Counted from the stretch's first letter, positions 10,300 through 21,939 are shown. The stretch is 64,000 nucleotides of DNA from Heterohyrax brucei (GCA_028571685.1 CM053152.1:22576001-22640000); one strand, 5' to 3'. Program-made: numbers and translations. Notes: generated by a model not told the origin, from the sequence alone.

Positions 10300-12232
10300 T
10301 TGTCTTTTATTTTTAATTGTACTTTGAGTGAAAATTTATAGAGCAAATTGGTTTCTCATTCAAAAATTTATACACAAAGTGTTCTGTGACATTGGCTGCA
10401 ATACCCTCAGCACTCTTCACATTTCCATCCTGAGTTCGTCATTCCTATTCATCCAGTTTTTCATACAGGCTTCTCTTCTTTGTTTTTGAGCAAATGTTGC
10501 CCTTTTCATTTCTTGTAGTTGATTTTTCTATGGAGCACTTCTCTCATATATTGTTTGTTTTATAGAGCTGTCTATATTTTGACAGAAAGGTGATCACTGG
10601 GAGTAGCTTCAGACCAAAGTTAGACAGGTGATTATGGCCCACAGTCTCAAAAATTCCTGCAGTCTCTATCAGACCACTAAGCTTGGATTTTTTACAAATT
10701 TAGATTTTCTTGTACATTTTTCTCCCACTCTGCCTGGTACCTTCTATTGTGACTCTGCTCAGAGATCAGTAGTGGTAGCCACACACTATTTAGCTATTCT
10801 GGTCTCAGGCTAGTGGAGGCTGTAATTGGTGTGGGACATTAGTCCAGTTGCTTCCTTGAGTCATTGCTTTTCTTCACTCTTCTCTGCTCTGAAAGAAAAG
10901 AGACCAATATTTTTATCTTAGATGGTTGCTTGCAAGCTTTTAAGAACCCAGATGCTACTCACCAAAGTAGGATGTAGGACATTGACTTTATGAGCTATGT
11001 TACAACAAATGACGTAGATGATCCCAAAGACTATGGTACTCAGCCATCTAGCCCAGTAAGAGTGCCACCAAGTGTTTGGTTATGTTCAAGAAATTTATGT
11101 TTTCCCCATGTGCTTCATTGTATATGTAAGTATACATGCAGCACATACAATTATGGACGTAGAAATACCCACAACTTCATATATGTACATGAGTATACTC
11201 CCATACACCCTCCCATACCTATTCAGCATCACATATCTGTATAAGTACCCATTCATAAGTTACTGTTTGTTATTACTGTTGTTACAGGGCTGTATATGTT
11301 GTAGCATTTAACGTAGCTGCCTTTTATTCTTGTGTATCTCTCAGTGTCTTTATTTGCCTTGGTCATGTTGACCTGACTCCTCCCATATTGTGTACGGCCT
11401 TTTCCTTTACCAGAATTAACATGTGTCTACTATCCGTTGTTGCTAGGTGCCATCAAGTTAGTTTCAACTCATAGTAACCCTAAAGGACAAAGCTGAATTG
11501 ACCCCTAGAGTTTCCAAGGAGTAGCTGGTGGATTTGAACTGTTAACTTTTTGGTTAGCAGTCAAACTCTTAATCACTACATCACCAGGGCTCCGTCTACC
11601 GTCTAGCTGGTGGTTTTTCCTCCCCCTAACTCCCATCTGAGGAAACTACCAATGAATGTTGCTTCTGGGCATAAGGGGTTTTTGAAATTTTTATAATAGT
11701 GGTCTTATAGAATATTTATTCTTCTGTGATTGTCTTATTTCACTCAACATAATTAATGTCCTCTATATTCATCCATGTTGAGATATTTCTCAGATTTGTC
11801 ATTATTCTTTGTCATTGCATAGTACTCCATTGTGGGTACTACAGGTTTTTTTTGTTTTGTTTTGTTTTTAATCCATTCATCCATTTGGGGGCATCTAGGT
11901 TGTTTCTATCTTTTTACTATTATGAATAATGCTGCAATAAACATGACTGTGCATGTCTGTTCTTGTTACAGCTTTTATTTCTCTAGAATATATACCTAGT
12001 ATTTGGACTACTAAATCATATGGTATTTCTATTTCTAACTTTTTAAGGAAATGCCACACCATTTTCCACAGTGGTTGTATCATTTTACATTCCTACCAGC
12101 AGTGTATAAGAGTCTCAATCTCCCCACAGTCTTGCCACTTTTTGTTGTTGTCTGATTTTTGGATGAGTGCCATTACTTGCTGGAGTGAGGTGGTCCACCT
12201 TACTTTTTATTAGTGTTAGTATGGTATACATA
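10300..12232 (-). mobile_element. L1, 5'-truncated: ORF2 end plus 3' UTR
   Basis: Left to right on the plus strand: a T-rich terminus and 3' UTR (about 10305-11690), then the end of ORF2 (to 12232). The minus frame 11895-12083 encodes IQPLWKMVWHFLKKLEIEIP and YDLVVQILGIYSREIKA, the L1 ORF2 C-terminal signature (VQPLWK..RFLKKL..LP-YDPAIPLLGIYPKE). It is inserted in the old L1M and is itself hit by the AfroSINE at 11436-11596. Confidence 0.85.
11436..11596 (-). mobile_element. AfroSINE nested in L1 3' UTR
   Basis: The plus strand reads GTGCCATCAAGTTAGTTTCA (tail), GAGTTTCCAAGGAGTAGCTG (body), then TTTTTGGTTAGCAGTCAAAC and ATCACTACATCACCAGGGCT (tRNA-like head), so the element is on the minus strand. 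It splits the L1 3' UTR. Confidence 0.9.
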
Positions 12233-13616
12233 TTTTTAAATCCTTATTTTTAATCTTATCTGTGTCTTTATTTTGAAATGCATTTATTATAGACAAATCA
12301 GGAACATTTACATTTAAAGTGGCTATCAGTATAGTTGGGTTTAACTGCATTTTCTTGCTATTTACCCCAATAGCTCTTTGTACCCTTTTTCTGCCTTTTA
12401 TTATTTTGGAGTGGGTAATTTTTATGATTGCATTTTATTTCCTCACATGTATACTAGCCATAATTTGTCATCCCAGTTGTGTGTGTGTGTCTGTGTGTGA
12501 GAGACATGTGTATACAGAGATGGTTGTTTTAGGGTTTACTTATCACAGCCTACTATCAAATACATATCACTTCACATATAGTATAAGAATGTTACAGAAT
12601 ATGCTTCTATTTCTCTCACCCTGGTCAGTGTGTTATTTCCATATGTTTCATTTCTGTATATGTTATCATGCTTGCATTAAACAGTTATTTTTGAAAGATA
12701 ATTTTAAAATCGGAATGAATAAGTTTTTTTTCTATTTACCCATACATTCATCAGTTCCAGTAGTCTTCATTCTTCTGCACAGATCCAGATATCTATTTCA
12801 CATCATTTTCCTTCAGCCTGAAGAACGTTCTTCATTTTTTGTAATACAGGTCTGTTAAGTAATGAATTATTTCAACTTTCTTATGTCTAGAAAGGCTTTG
12901 ATTTTGCATTAATTTCATAAAGGTATTTTCAGGTGGTAGATAATCATAAGCTGACAGCTTTTGTTTTTTCCTTTCAGCACTTTAAAGATGCTAGTATACT
13001 GTATTCTGTCATCAGACCTCGCTTCTGAGAAACAAACTATTCCCAGCTCTGTGTGAGCTTGAGGACTGTTCTTTCTGCTCCTTTTGGGTGGTTCTTTCCA
13101 CAGCCTTCAGTAGCTTACTTTCTTGCATATGCAGATCAGTATTTAGCTGAAAACTTAAGGAAAACCCTCCACAGCACTCCTAAACTTTCTTTTTGTGCAG
13201 CTGTTTCCTCTATGGTAGTTTTTCCTCTGACCTCTTCGGCACTTGGCTGGCTGGCTTATCACCTTGACTGCCCCTGACATCCCCCTGTCTCCACTGCTGA
13301 GAGACACCACTGTGCTTCACATAGAGATACTCTTCTTTATACTGTACTGTGCAAACTCTCTCTGGGCACTATACTGGAGCAATACAGGGCTTTCCTCATT
13401 TGTTTCTGTTCTCTTAGGGATTCACTACCTGATGATCACTGTCTGAAAACTGTTGTTTCTTATAATTATTTTTGTTGATTTTTAGCTGGTTCAGGCAGGA
13501 AACTAAATAGTCTGTGTTCTCTACCTTGACCAGAGACAGAGGTCTCTGACTGATCTTAAACAGTACACAATTAGTGTAAATAAATCTCTCCATAAAATTT
13601 GATTTTTCTAATTGCC

Positions 13617-14166
13617 ATGGGTTAAACTGTGTTCCTCCCCACAACACCCCTCCCCCCAAAATGTGTGCATCAGTTTGGCTGGGCCATGATTCCTTATATC
13701 ATGTGATTTTCCTGTATCTTGTAAATCCTGAGTCTATGATGTTAATGAGGCAGGAGGGGCAGCAGTTGTGTGGTGAGGAGTGACTCAGTCTGCAAATTTG
13801 GACTGTGTTTTGAGTAAATCTCTTGAAATATAAAAAAAAACAAGCAACAAGAAAGACTGGGAACCACAAACCACTAAGAAAGCAGTGCTGAGAGCAGAAC
13901 ATTTCCTTTGGACTTGATATCCCTGAACCTGAGAAGCTCCTTGATCAGAAGGCTGAGGACAAGGATCTTCCATCCACTGAAAGGATCTTCCTCTCAGTGC
14001 TGAGAGAGAAAGACTTCCCCTGAAGGTTAACACCCTGAATTTGGACTTTCAGCTACTTTACTGTGAGGAAATAAATCGTTTTTGTTAAAGCCAACTACTT
14101 GTGGTATTTTCTGTTAAAGCCAACTACTTGTGGTATTTTCTGTTATAGCAGTACTAGACGACTAAG
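13617..14166 (+). mobile_element. MaLR-type LTR fossil
   Basis: It starts near GGGTTAAACTGTGTTCCTCC, the afrotherian version of the MaLR LTR start, and passes GGCTGGGCCATGATTCC and GTTAATGAGGCAGG. It ends with AGGAAATAAATCG, then ACTTGTGGTATTTTCTG and GCAGTACTAGACGACTAAGG. It is a solitary LTR and the best preserved of the MaLR copies here. Other copies in the window are at 28377, 31549, 41285 and 43390. Confidence 0.8.
14084..14141 (+). repeat. 29-bp perfect tandem duplication
   Basis: The unit GTTAAAGCCAACTACTTGTG plus nine more bases occurs twice head to tail (14084-14112 and 14113-14141) without a mismatch, and a third partial start follows. It lies at the 3' end of the LTR fossil, just after its AATAAA. 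Perfect identity suggests a late replication-slippage event. Confidence 0.95.
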
Positions 14167-14234
14167 GCACTTATCCTGACAATCACATATATGTTTTACA
14201 TAGTACAGTATCTGAGATACTGATACATAGATTT

Positions 14235-14645
14235 TCTTAGTTATCTAGAGCTACTACAAGAGAAACACCACAAGTAAGTGGCATTAACAAACAGAAATTT
14301 ACTCTTTCACAGTCCAGGAGGCTAGAAGTCCAAATCTAGGGTACTGTCTCCAGGGGGAAGGCCATCTCTTTCTTTAGATCTGGATGAAAGTCCTTACTTA
14401 TTTCAAGCTACTGCTACTGGGTGATCTTCATGTGGCTTGACACCTGTCTTCTTCATCTATATTTTCCCCCTTGCTTGTCTGATCTCTTTTATATCTCAAA
14501 AAAGGTTGACTTAAGATAGAGCCTACACTCATCTTGCCTCATCGATATAATAAAGACAATCCACTCCCAAATGGGATTATAACCACATGCATAGAGGTTA
14601 GGATTTACAACACATATTTTGTAAAAGACAATTCAATCCATAGCA
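14235..14645 (-). mobile_element. MaLR LTR, downstream LTR of a minus-strand fossil
   Basis: The plus strand is the reverse complement of a MaLR LTR. It begins TCTTAGTTATCTAGAGC, passes ACAGAAATTTACTCTTTCAC and GTCCAGGAGGCTAGAAGTCC, and ends CAATTCAATCCATAGCA, the complement of the TGCTATGGATTGAATTG start. The MaLR internal region follows directly on its right. Confidence 0.8.
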
Positions 14646-16220
14646 TTCCACCCTTTGGTGCCCCCAAACACATTCATCGTACAACATTATTCCAAAAGCC
14701 TTAAAAACTCCAAGTACAAAAGGTCATCTCCTGAAGTATCTAAATCAAATATGGTTCAGATTTTAGGTATATTCCATCCTGCAGCACAATTCCTCTTCAT
14801 CTGTGAGCTTACAAGATCTAGAACACAAGTTACCTGCCTTCAAGATACAATGGTAGAACAGGCACAAGACAGACACTCCCATTACAAATGGGAGAAAATA
14901 GAGGGAAAAAAAAGTATAACAGGCACTAAGAAAGTCCAAAACCCAGTGAAACAAATTACATTAACTGTCAAGTCTTGAAAATAATCCTCTGTTCTCTGAG
15001 ACCATTTGGGTAATGGCCCCAACCTCTAGACTCTGGGTGCTGAGCTTCATCTCTGCTCTCTGGAAAGGCAACTCTGCTCCCTTAGCTTTAGGACCAATAA
15101 GTAGCAATTCCACTCCCTTGGTCCCAACAGGCCCTGTTCTTTGGCTTCCATGGTGGCACCATTACCCTGCCACACCTTAATAACAGTCCCACACTCTAGA
15201 ACTGAGTTGGGATAGATCCAACTCTAAAACTTAGGAGGCTGTGACCTACCCTTTGAGATCCAGGAGACCACAATGCTACCCTTTTAAACCAAAAATGCCC
15301 TAATTCCCATTCTCCTTTCAGCAAGTCTGTGATCTGCCAGCTGCTCCAGGGAGTCCTTTTCTTTTCTTGAGAACAATAGGTGCAGCTCCTTTGGCCTGTT
15401 TCCTGTCTGTAGAATTCCTAGAGGCAGACAGAATTCTTTCCTTTTGTTCTTTCTCTGTCCCCTTCAACCTAAGCTGATGAATTTTTCTGCTGTAGTAGTT
15501 GTTTAGATATATCATTCACAAGCTTAATCTGTTTAACAAAAGATTGTATAGTAACATCCTTAGTGAACATTCTAAGACTCATGTGCTTACTTTGTACAAT
15601 AGTTTTCCAAATCTTTAAGCTCTATTTTCATTTTGCACAGTTTATTTTTAAATGTGTTGCTTTTCTCTCACACTGTACTATAAGTGATGAAGAGAAATCA
15701 TGTAGCACTTTGAAGATCTTGCTTAGATATCTCATCAGCCAGATATATAAGTTCATTACTTACAAGTTACTGCCAACCTTTCGGTTAGCAGCTATAGCTC
15801 TTACTCACTACATCACCAGAGTTTCCTTCTACCAAACATCTGAACATAATTCAGACAAGTAAGTTCTATATCATTAACCAAAAGCATCATACTTTTTCCA
15901 TTGTGCATGTTCATCATTTTCTTTTAAAGCCTCACCAGAAGAAGTACACTTTTAATGGTCACGTTTCTAGCAATATTCTGTTGCTGGCACCATGTGTATT
16001 CTCTAAGACAATAGAGACGTCCTTTATAGCTTACTTCTGACTTCCTTCTGAGTCCTTAACAGGACTGCCTTTGACTTCTATAATTCTACCAATGGTCTCC
16101 TCAGAGCAACCGAGGCACCTTAAAACTCTTCTAGCCTCTACCCACTACCCAATTCCAAAATGACTTCTACATTTTATGTGTCAATTAGAGCAACACCCAC
16201 TCATCTAGGACCAAATATCT
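14646..16220 (-). mobile_element. MaLR internal region fossil
   Basis: About 1.57 kb between the MaLR LTR and a second LTR matches the MaLR internal type (THE1/MST/MLT1 class) at several blocks in reverse complement, for example CCTTCAAGATACAATGGTAG, AAGTCCAAAACCCAGTGAA and TACCCAATTCCAAAATGACT. The length is close to that of the MaLR internal region, which has no intact retroviral genes. The right end stops at the expected LTR boundary, but the LTR found there is of another type. An AfroSINE head lies at 15765-15832. Confidence 0.65.
15765..15832 (-). mobile_element. AfroSINE head fragment
   Basis: Only the tRNA-like half is present in reverse complement: GCCAACCTTTCGGTTAGCAG, then TCACTACATCACCAGAGTTT. 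The 3' tail is missing, which is unusual because SINE truncation normally removes the 5' side. Confidence 0.7.
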
Positions 16221-16439
16221 CAGTCTGGGTTGTCTAGAGGAGCAAAACCAGCAAGCATACAAAGGGTCGTCTGATAAGGATGTTTTATTTTTGACAGCTT
16301 GTGGTGTTCATATTTGTGAAGCTATAAGCAGCCATATTTATCTTTTTTTATTAGTTTTGACAAATAGCCATGAAAAGTTACACAATTCCACAGCATATGT
16401 AAATTATTAAAGTTTATTGTCAAAAATGGGTGCTCCATT

Positions 16440-16818
16440 TGACAAACATTTCACGCATTAAGTGAAATTTATGATGTGCATAATCATCCTACCAAGACAA
16501 CAATTCAATGCTTCATCAAAAAAGTTGAGATAACTGGGTCTGTTGCAAACCAGACAATGCCCATGTATCAAGCACAAGAACTGTACTTTTCATTGACCAG
16601 AATTTGGCAGATTTTGCACCTGGACTTGAAACTTTACCTTTACAAAATTGTTGTAACTCAAGAACTGAAGTCCAACGACCATAGATTGCACCATACATTT
16701 GCCAAGTGGATTCTGGAGAAACTAGAAGTTGACCCTGCTTTTGGCTGAAATATCATCCTAAGCACTGAGGCCCATTGTGGGATGAATGGCTTTATTAACA
16801 AATAAAACTGCTACATTT
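16440..16818 (+). pseudogene. Tc1/mariner-type transposase, N-terminal and first catalytic region
   Basis: The frame 16476-16748 encodes HPTKTTIQCFIKKVEITGSV (first helix-turn-helix end and linker), then RIWQILHLDLKLYLYKIVV and TQELKSNDHRLHHTFAKWIL-EKLEVDPAFG. It continues past a stop as NIILSTEAHCGMNGFINK. This follows a transposase pattern I remember mainly from arthropod genomes: R-RTIR-WV-KFEETGSV, then WRILHKDLHLHPYKIQLTQELKPNDHRLRRTFA-W and IFSDEAHF-LNGFVNKQNCRIW. The first catalytic Asp of SDEAHF is replaced (STEAHC) and a block between the two helix-turn-helix units is missing. The protein would cut and paste the element at TA sites. Confidence 0.8.
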
Positions 16819-19165
16819 GATTTTACCCAAAGCAATCTACATATATGATGCAATCCCAATACAAACTCCAGTGTCATTGTTTTTCAAAGAGATGGAGAAA
16901 CAAATCAACAAACTTGGAAAGGGAAGAAACCCCAGATAAGTCAAGCACTACTGAAGAAGAGGAACACAGTGGGAGGCCTCAAACTGCCTGACTTTAGAAC
17001 CTATTGCACTGCCACAGTAGTCAAAACAGCCTGATACTGGTACAAAAGGAGTTATATAGACTAATGGAACAGAATTGAGACCCCAGAGACACCACTATCC
17101 TCCTGTGAACAGTTGATATTCAACAAAGCCCCTAAGATTGTCAACTGGGGTAAAAACAGTCTCTTTAACAAATGGTGCTGGCAGAATCGGATATCCATCT
17201 GCAAAAAACTGAAACACAATCCACATCTCACACCTTACACAAAAACTAACTCAAAATGGATCATATACTTAAATACTAAACCTAAAATGATAAAGATCAT
17301 GCAAGAAAAAATAGGGTCAACAAGGGACATTCTAATACATAACTTAGACAGACTTAAAATCTGGCAAAGCATCATCATGAAAACTACATAAATGCTAAGA
17401 ATCAAACACTTTTGATCATCCAAAGACTTTATCTAAAAAGTTCAAAGACCACCTGCAGAATGGGAAAAATGTGTTGGACCATATCTGATAGCCCTAATCT
17501 ACAAAGGTATTGCAAAGTATCAACAGGAAAAAGGTAAATAACCCAATTAAGCAATGGACAAAGGAGATGGACAGACACTTCACCACAGAGGACACCCAGG
17601 CAACCAAAAGACACTTCAGGAAATGCTCACAATCATTAGCTATCAGAGAAATCCAAATCAAAACTACAATGAGATACTATCTCACCCCAACAAGGTTGGG
17701 CATGATTCAACAAACACAAACCAACAAATGCTGGAGATACTGTGGAGAAATCAGAACCCTCCTACACTGCTGGTGGGGTTACAATGTGGTGCAGCCTCTT
17801 TGGAAAGCAATTTGGTGCTTCCTTAAAAAGCTGGAAACAGATATACCATTTGATCCAGTAATCTCAATGGACTACTGAATGAAAAGAAACAAGGGCTGTC
17901 ACATAAACAGATACGTGTACATGAATATTTGTTGCTGCAGTTCACAATAGTAAAAAGATGGAATCAATCCAGATGCCCATCCACAGATGAAGGGATAAAC
18001 AAACTATTGTAGGTACACTCAATGGAACACTATGCAATGATTTAAAAAAAAAAAATGATGATTTTAGGAAACATTTCATAATCTGGTTTCACTTGGAGAC
18101 ATTATGCTGAGTGAAATCAGTCAGTGGCAAAAGGACAAATATTGTATGAAATCTCTACTATAATAACTTAAAATAGACTTACATACAGAAGGAAAGACTC
18201 TTTGATGGCTACAAGAGTGGGGATGGAGGGAGAGGATTCGTCATAGATTAAGCAGTTGATACAAATTTGGTTAGATGAAAGCAGTGACAGCATATAGTAG
18301 AAAGTGGATCAACTTAACTATACCTTCACCATAAACTGAAAACTCTTCTAATCTCAACCCAATATTGCAAGGATAGTGTAGCAGGGGCGGGGCCTGGGAG
18401 CCATGCTCTCTGGGGACATCGAGGCCAATTGGCATAACTAGCCTATTTGTAAGACAGTCTTCTGCACTCCACATTGGTGAGTGATGTCTGAGGTCTTAAA
18501 AGCTAGTGAGCTGCCTTCTGAGGTACATCCAATGGTTCCTTCATTCAGAACAGATGATCACCAAGAACAAAAAACACACGAGGAAAAAAGAGCTCAGGAG
18601 ATAGAAAGACCCAGGTAAATGCGAGACTGTACCAACATGTGGACAGAAGAACTAGATGGTGCCCGGCCACCACCAAAGACAGCTGCGATGGGGCACACAC
18701 TGTTGAGTCCCAGTGGCAACATGAGAAAAAGAAGGGTGCAACTCAAGAAGCCCACTAAAAGACTATAATTGATGGTCTGATAGCCTGAGGAATCCCCTGG
18801 GAGCATGGCCCCTAGACCTGCTGCTGCCCCTGTCCAGAAAACACTCCTGAGGTCAACTCTTTGGACAAAAATGGACTAGACTCCAAGACACGATATGAAC
18901 ATATGGTATGTGTACTTTACGGTTCTGTGCATTTATAGGATGCTGGATGCTATCCTACTGGTCTCTTTCTAGATGGGAGAGAAGACAATGGGGAAGAGGG
19001 GACAGCAAATTATAAAGCGGATATGATCAGTAGAGAATGAAAAGGATGAGTGCACTGCCACTGGGCAAGGAGAGCAAAAAGAGCTGCAGATAGGTGAGAA
19101 TGCAAAATTAATTTGGATTGTCTACTTTCACTTAATCACAATAAAAAAAGAAAACTGTCAAATTT
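16804..19165 (+). mobile_element. L1, 5'-truncated, inserted in the transposase gene
   Basis: The element body is 16819-19150, flanked by a diverged 15-bp target duplication: AAAACTGCTACATTT (16804-16818) and AAAACTGTCAAATTT (19151-19165). It holds the C-terminal part of ORF2 to about 18150 (open pieces 17113-17391 and 17510-17878, including [16 protein letters not shown] and VVQPLWKAIWCFLKKLETDI). The elephant-type 3' UTR runs to an A-rich end near 19150. Two frame breaks and several stops make it dead. The transposase reading resumes straight after it. Confidence 0.9.
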
Positions 19166-19499
19166 GGAGTGATGAGAATCCAGTGGAGATTCAAGAACAT
19201 CGACTTTATCCCAAAAAAGTTACATTTGGTGTGCATTTTGGTCTAGCAGAATAACTGGCCCTTATTTTTTCCAAGATAAGTAAGGAGAGGCTGTAACTAT
19301 CAATGACAAAAGATATCAGGCTATGATAACTGATTATTTTGGGCCCCATTTGGGAGGCGCCACACAGCACCCAAAGCTCTTTTCCACACATAATGCCATC
19401 AAATGTACTTCAAAATAATAAAATAATTAAAACCATGTCATCTACACAACTTATTTTATTGAAGCTCAAAGATAGCAGCCCTTATTGGAAGACCGTTTA
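19151..19499 (+). pseudogene. transposase, continuation beyond the L1
   Basis: Right after the L1 the plus strand reads CQIWSDENPVEIQEHRLYPK-KVTFGVHFGLAE, matching the family block NCRIW-SENP-VIQE-PLHPKKVTVWCGFWAGGIIGP. A later stretch resembles the MITDYF region. The remaining coding sequence is shortened and the DGATCH and RSCDLTPLDF catalytic blocks are not visible, so the deletion removed most of the catalytic core. The right inverted repeat follows at 19480-19494. Confidence 0.75.
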
Positions 19500-19545
19500 G
19501 ATTGAGACAGATATATAGAATATATAGAAAGACTTATTTCAAGAA

Positions 19546-21490
19546 AATTGCTAAATTGATCAAAGACTTAAATATAAAAGCTAAAACAACAAAATTCTTG
19601 GAGGGAAAAATGGGGAAGACACTGGAAGCCCTAATCCATGGCATCAACAATCTACTAAAAACCAACAACAACCTTAAATCATCAGAAATGAAAATAGGTA
19701 ATTGAAAACTTGTAAAAATTAAACACTTATGCTCATCTGAAGCCCTCATCAAAGGAGTAAAAAGACTACCTACAGAGTGGCAATGAATATTGCTCACCAC
19801 AATGCTTCTGACCACCTCCTAATCTCTCTAGTCTATAAGACACTGTAAAACTTCAACAAGAAAAAGACAAACAACCCAATTACAAAATGGGCAAATGACA
19901 TAAACAGGCACTTCACTGAAGAAGACATAAAAGTTGCCAACAGATACATCAGGAAATGTTCATGATTGTTAGCCATCAGAGAAATACAAATCAAAATCAC
20001 AGTGAGAGACCATCTCACCCCAACAAAGTTGGCAATAATCCAAAAAACACAGAACAATGAATGCTGGAGAGGATGTGAAGAGGTTGGAACTGTAAAATGG
20101 TTAACTACTATGGAAATCGATTTGGCACTTCCTTAAAAAAGTAGAAATAGAAATACCATACGATCAGCAATCCCACTCCTTGGAATGTATCCCAAAGAAA
20201 TAATGAACACCATTCAAACAGATACTTGCACACCAGTGTTTATTGCAGCTCTATCCACAATAGCAAAAAGTTGGAAACAACCTAGATGCCCATTAACAGA
20301 TGAATGGTTAAACAAATGTTGATATACTGACATAATGGAATACTATGCAATGATAAAACAGTGATGGCTTAGAGAAATATTTGCCAGCGTGGGACCATCT
20401 AGAGGAAATTATGCTGAGGGAATTGGCCAGACACAAAAGGACAAACTTTGGGTGACACCATTATTATAAGGACACAACTAATCATTTAAGTATAGAAGAA
20501 GTCAACATTTGATGGTTACAAGGCTGGGGAGAGGGGAGGGAGAAGGATTTTTTACAAATTAGATAGTGGTGAGGATTAGGGTTGGGTATAGGATGTGACA
20601 GCACATGCTAAAAGTGGGGTACCCACAACTACTCAACTTCGAAACCAAATTGTCCCCTTAATGTGGACCACTTTTTGAAACAACAGAGAAATAGGGTCTG
20701 AGATCAGGAGACCATATTCTCAGGGGACATCCAGACTAACTGGCATGCCCAAAGTTTTTTTCTCTCCCTCTCTCAAGATATCACTCCACATACCACCTGG
20801 GTGAGTGGCAACTGTGTTCTTAAAAGCTAGCAAGCTGCCACCTAAACAGCACCAAATGGTCCCAATCCACCTGGACCTGAGGAAACTGGTGGATGTCGAG
20901 GACAGGGGAAAAATATGAGCCCACCAAATGGAAGGGGCCATACAAGCCCTAGCCTACTTCAGAATGGGGCCAGAAAAACTAGATGGTGCCAGGACACTAC
21001 CAATGACAGCCCGGATGGGGTACACAGAATGGAACTCCAGACACAGCAGGTGATGGAGCAGAGGGCAGAGCTAGAACTCAACCAAAAGCCCACACTGGAT
21101 GATCCTTCTGAATGGAGGATCATGGCCCCCAGACTCTCTAATCCCAAACTGCATCCAGCACCACGGCCAGCTCCCCAGACGAAGCCTGACCTGGACCATA
21201 CAAAACACAGAGTGATACTGGAGGCAAACAAACCTTTATACACGTATATCAGGTTGTCTGAAGGACACGTTGCTGGAACCAAGTTGGCTGGGTGAAGAGG
21301 GCCAGACCTTAGTCAGAAGGTCACAGGAAGTTCTGAACAAAAAGAGAAGCATGCTGTCATATGGCAGTGGGGTGGGAGAGGGGGTGGTAGTTAGAATAGA
21401 ATAGAGGTGAAAGTTCTGGGTGTTATATGGTAACATGATATAGATGGCAAAATTGTTCTTAAATCACAATTAAAGAAAAAGAAAAAGTAG
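19546..21490 (+). mobile_element. L1, 5'-truncated: ORF2 end plus 3' UTR
   Basis: It starts in the ORF2 C-terminal region (WGKTLEALIHGINNLLKTNN in the frame 19502-19705) and passes the [15 protein letters not shown]-like and AIRRYIQIKI-like blocks to about 20470. The 3' UTR carries the usual order of blocks (TGGTTACAAGGCTGGGGAG, ACATCCAGACTAACTGGC, GTTCTTAAAAGCTAGCAAGC). It ends in an A-rich run at 21470-21490. It interrupts the ERVL-like LTR at an AAGAAAAT-like site. ORF2 is broken by several frame changes. Confidence 0.85.
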
Positions 21491-21939
21491 ACGAAGGAAG
21501 TAGAAAATGGCTCATGCAGCTGTTGAGGTTGGCAGGTCCCAAATCTGTGGGTCAGACCTGAAGCTGGAGGCTTCTCCTGATGCACATGGTACAGTGGCTG
21601 ATGAACCCAAAATGAACAAGTCAGATGGCATGCTGCTAACTCATGGGTCTGTGGGAGCTAGCAAATTCCAAAATCTGCACATCAGATGGAGGCCACTGGC
21701 TGACATACCAAGAAACAGAAGTTAGTGGATGATGGGTTGGATGGAGGATTCCAAGACAGCTTTGCCAGAATATCCTTGTATACACGATGCAGGCCACACT
21801 CTCAAGGAAACTCCCATTTTGACTGACTGACTGCTCACATCAGATCATAAAATGAGGGATGATTACATAATATCTGTCAAATTACTGAGAACCATTGCCT
21901 AGTCAAGTGGACACATAATCTTAACCACCACATAGATTT

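Larger units (their letters stand above)
7520..13565 (-). mobile_element. old L1M LINE, split by four later insertions
   Basis: The minus strand reads a diverged L1 from its 5'-ward side (right) to reverse transcriptase (left). Pieces are 13565-12233 (ORF1/spacer side), 10299-10280 and 10070-9549 (endonuclease side), and 8391-7520 (RT). The RT piece encodes ELTQEEIDNQNSP, NKNLAPDSFLVNFM, matching the L1 block N-K-SPGPDGF-EFY. The fragments line up in one L1 order once the inserts at 8392-9548, 10071-10279 and 10300-12232 are removed, so they are one element. The chunk 13013-13565 also resembles 60121-60500. Heavily decayed. Confidence 0.75.
16258..19499 (+). mobile_element. Tc1/mariner-superfamily DNA transposon, split by an L1
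   Basis: The terminal inverted repeats are GGTCGTCTGATAAGG (16265-16279) and, in reverse complement, GGTCTTCCAATAAGG (19480-19494), 12 of 15 matching. TA dinucleotides lie just outside (16258-16259 and 19498-19499). The net length without the L1 (16819-19150) is about 0.9 kb, shorter than a roughly 1.3-kb autonomous relative, so it is internally deleted. It carries transposase coding remnants on both sides of the L1 and lies inside the ERVL-like LTR. Confidence 0.8.
16221..21937 (-). mobile_element. ERVL/MLT2-like LTR fossil, split by a DNA transposon and two L1s
   Basis: Three separated pieces form one LTR. 16221-16257 is TCAGTCTGGGTTGTCTAGAG-like, 19500-19545 is an ATATAGAATATATAGAAAG stretch, and 21491-21937 runs from TGGCTCATGCAGCTG to the CAAGTGGACACATAATCTTA end. 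The reverse complement starts TG-GTGGTTAAGATTATGTGTC, a recognised ERVL-type LTR start. The inserts are the transposon and L1 at 16258-19499 and the L1 at 19546-21490. Old, lineage unclear. Confidence 0.65.

Noticed and set aside
12319-12858. 179-codon plus-strand frame rich in Phe, Cys and Ile
   Set aside because: It is antisense to the old L1M spacer and ORF1 side. The A-rich L1 sense strand makes its complement appear as a hydrophobic frame.
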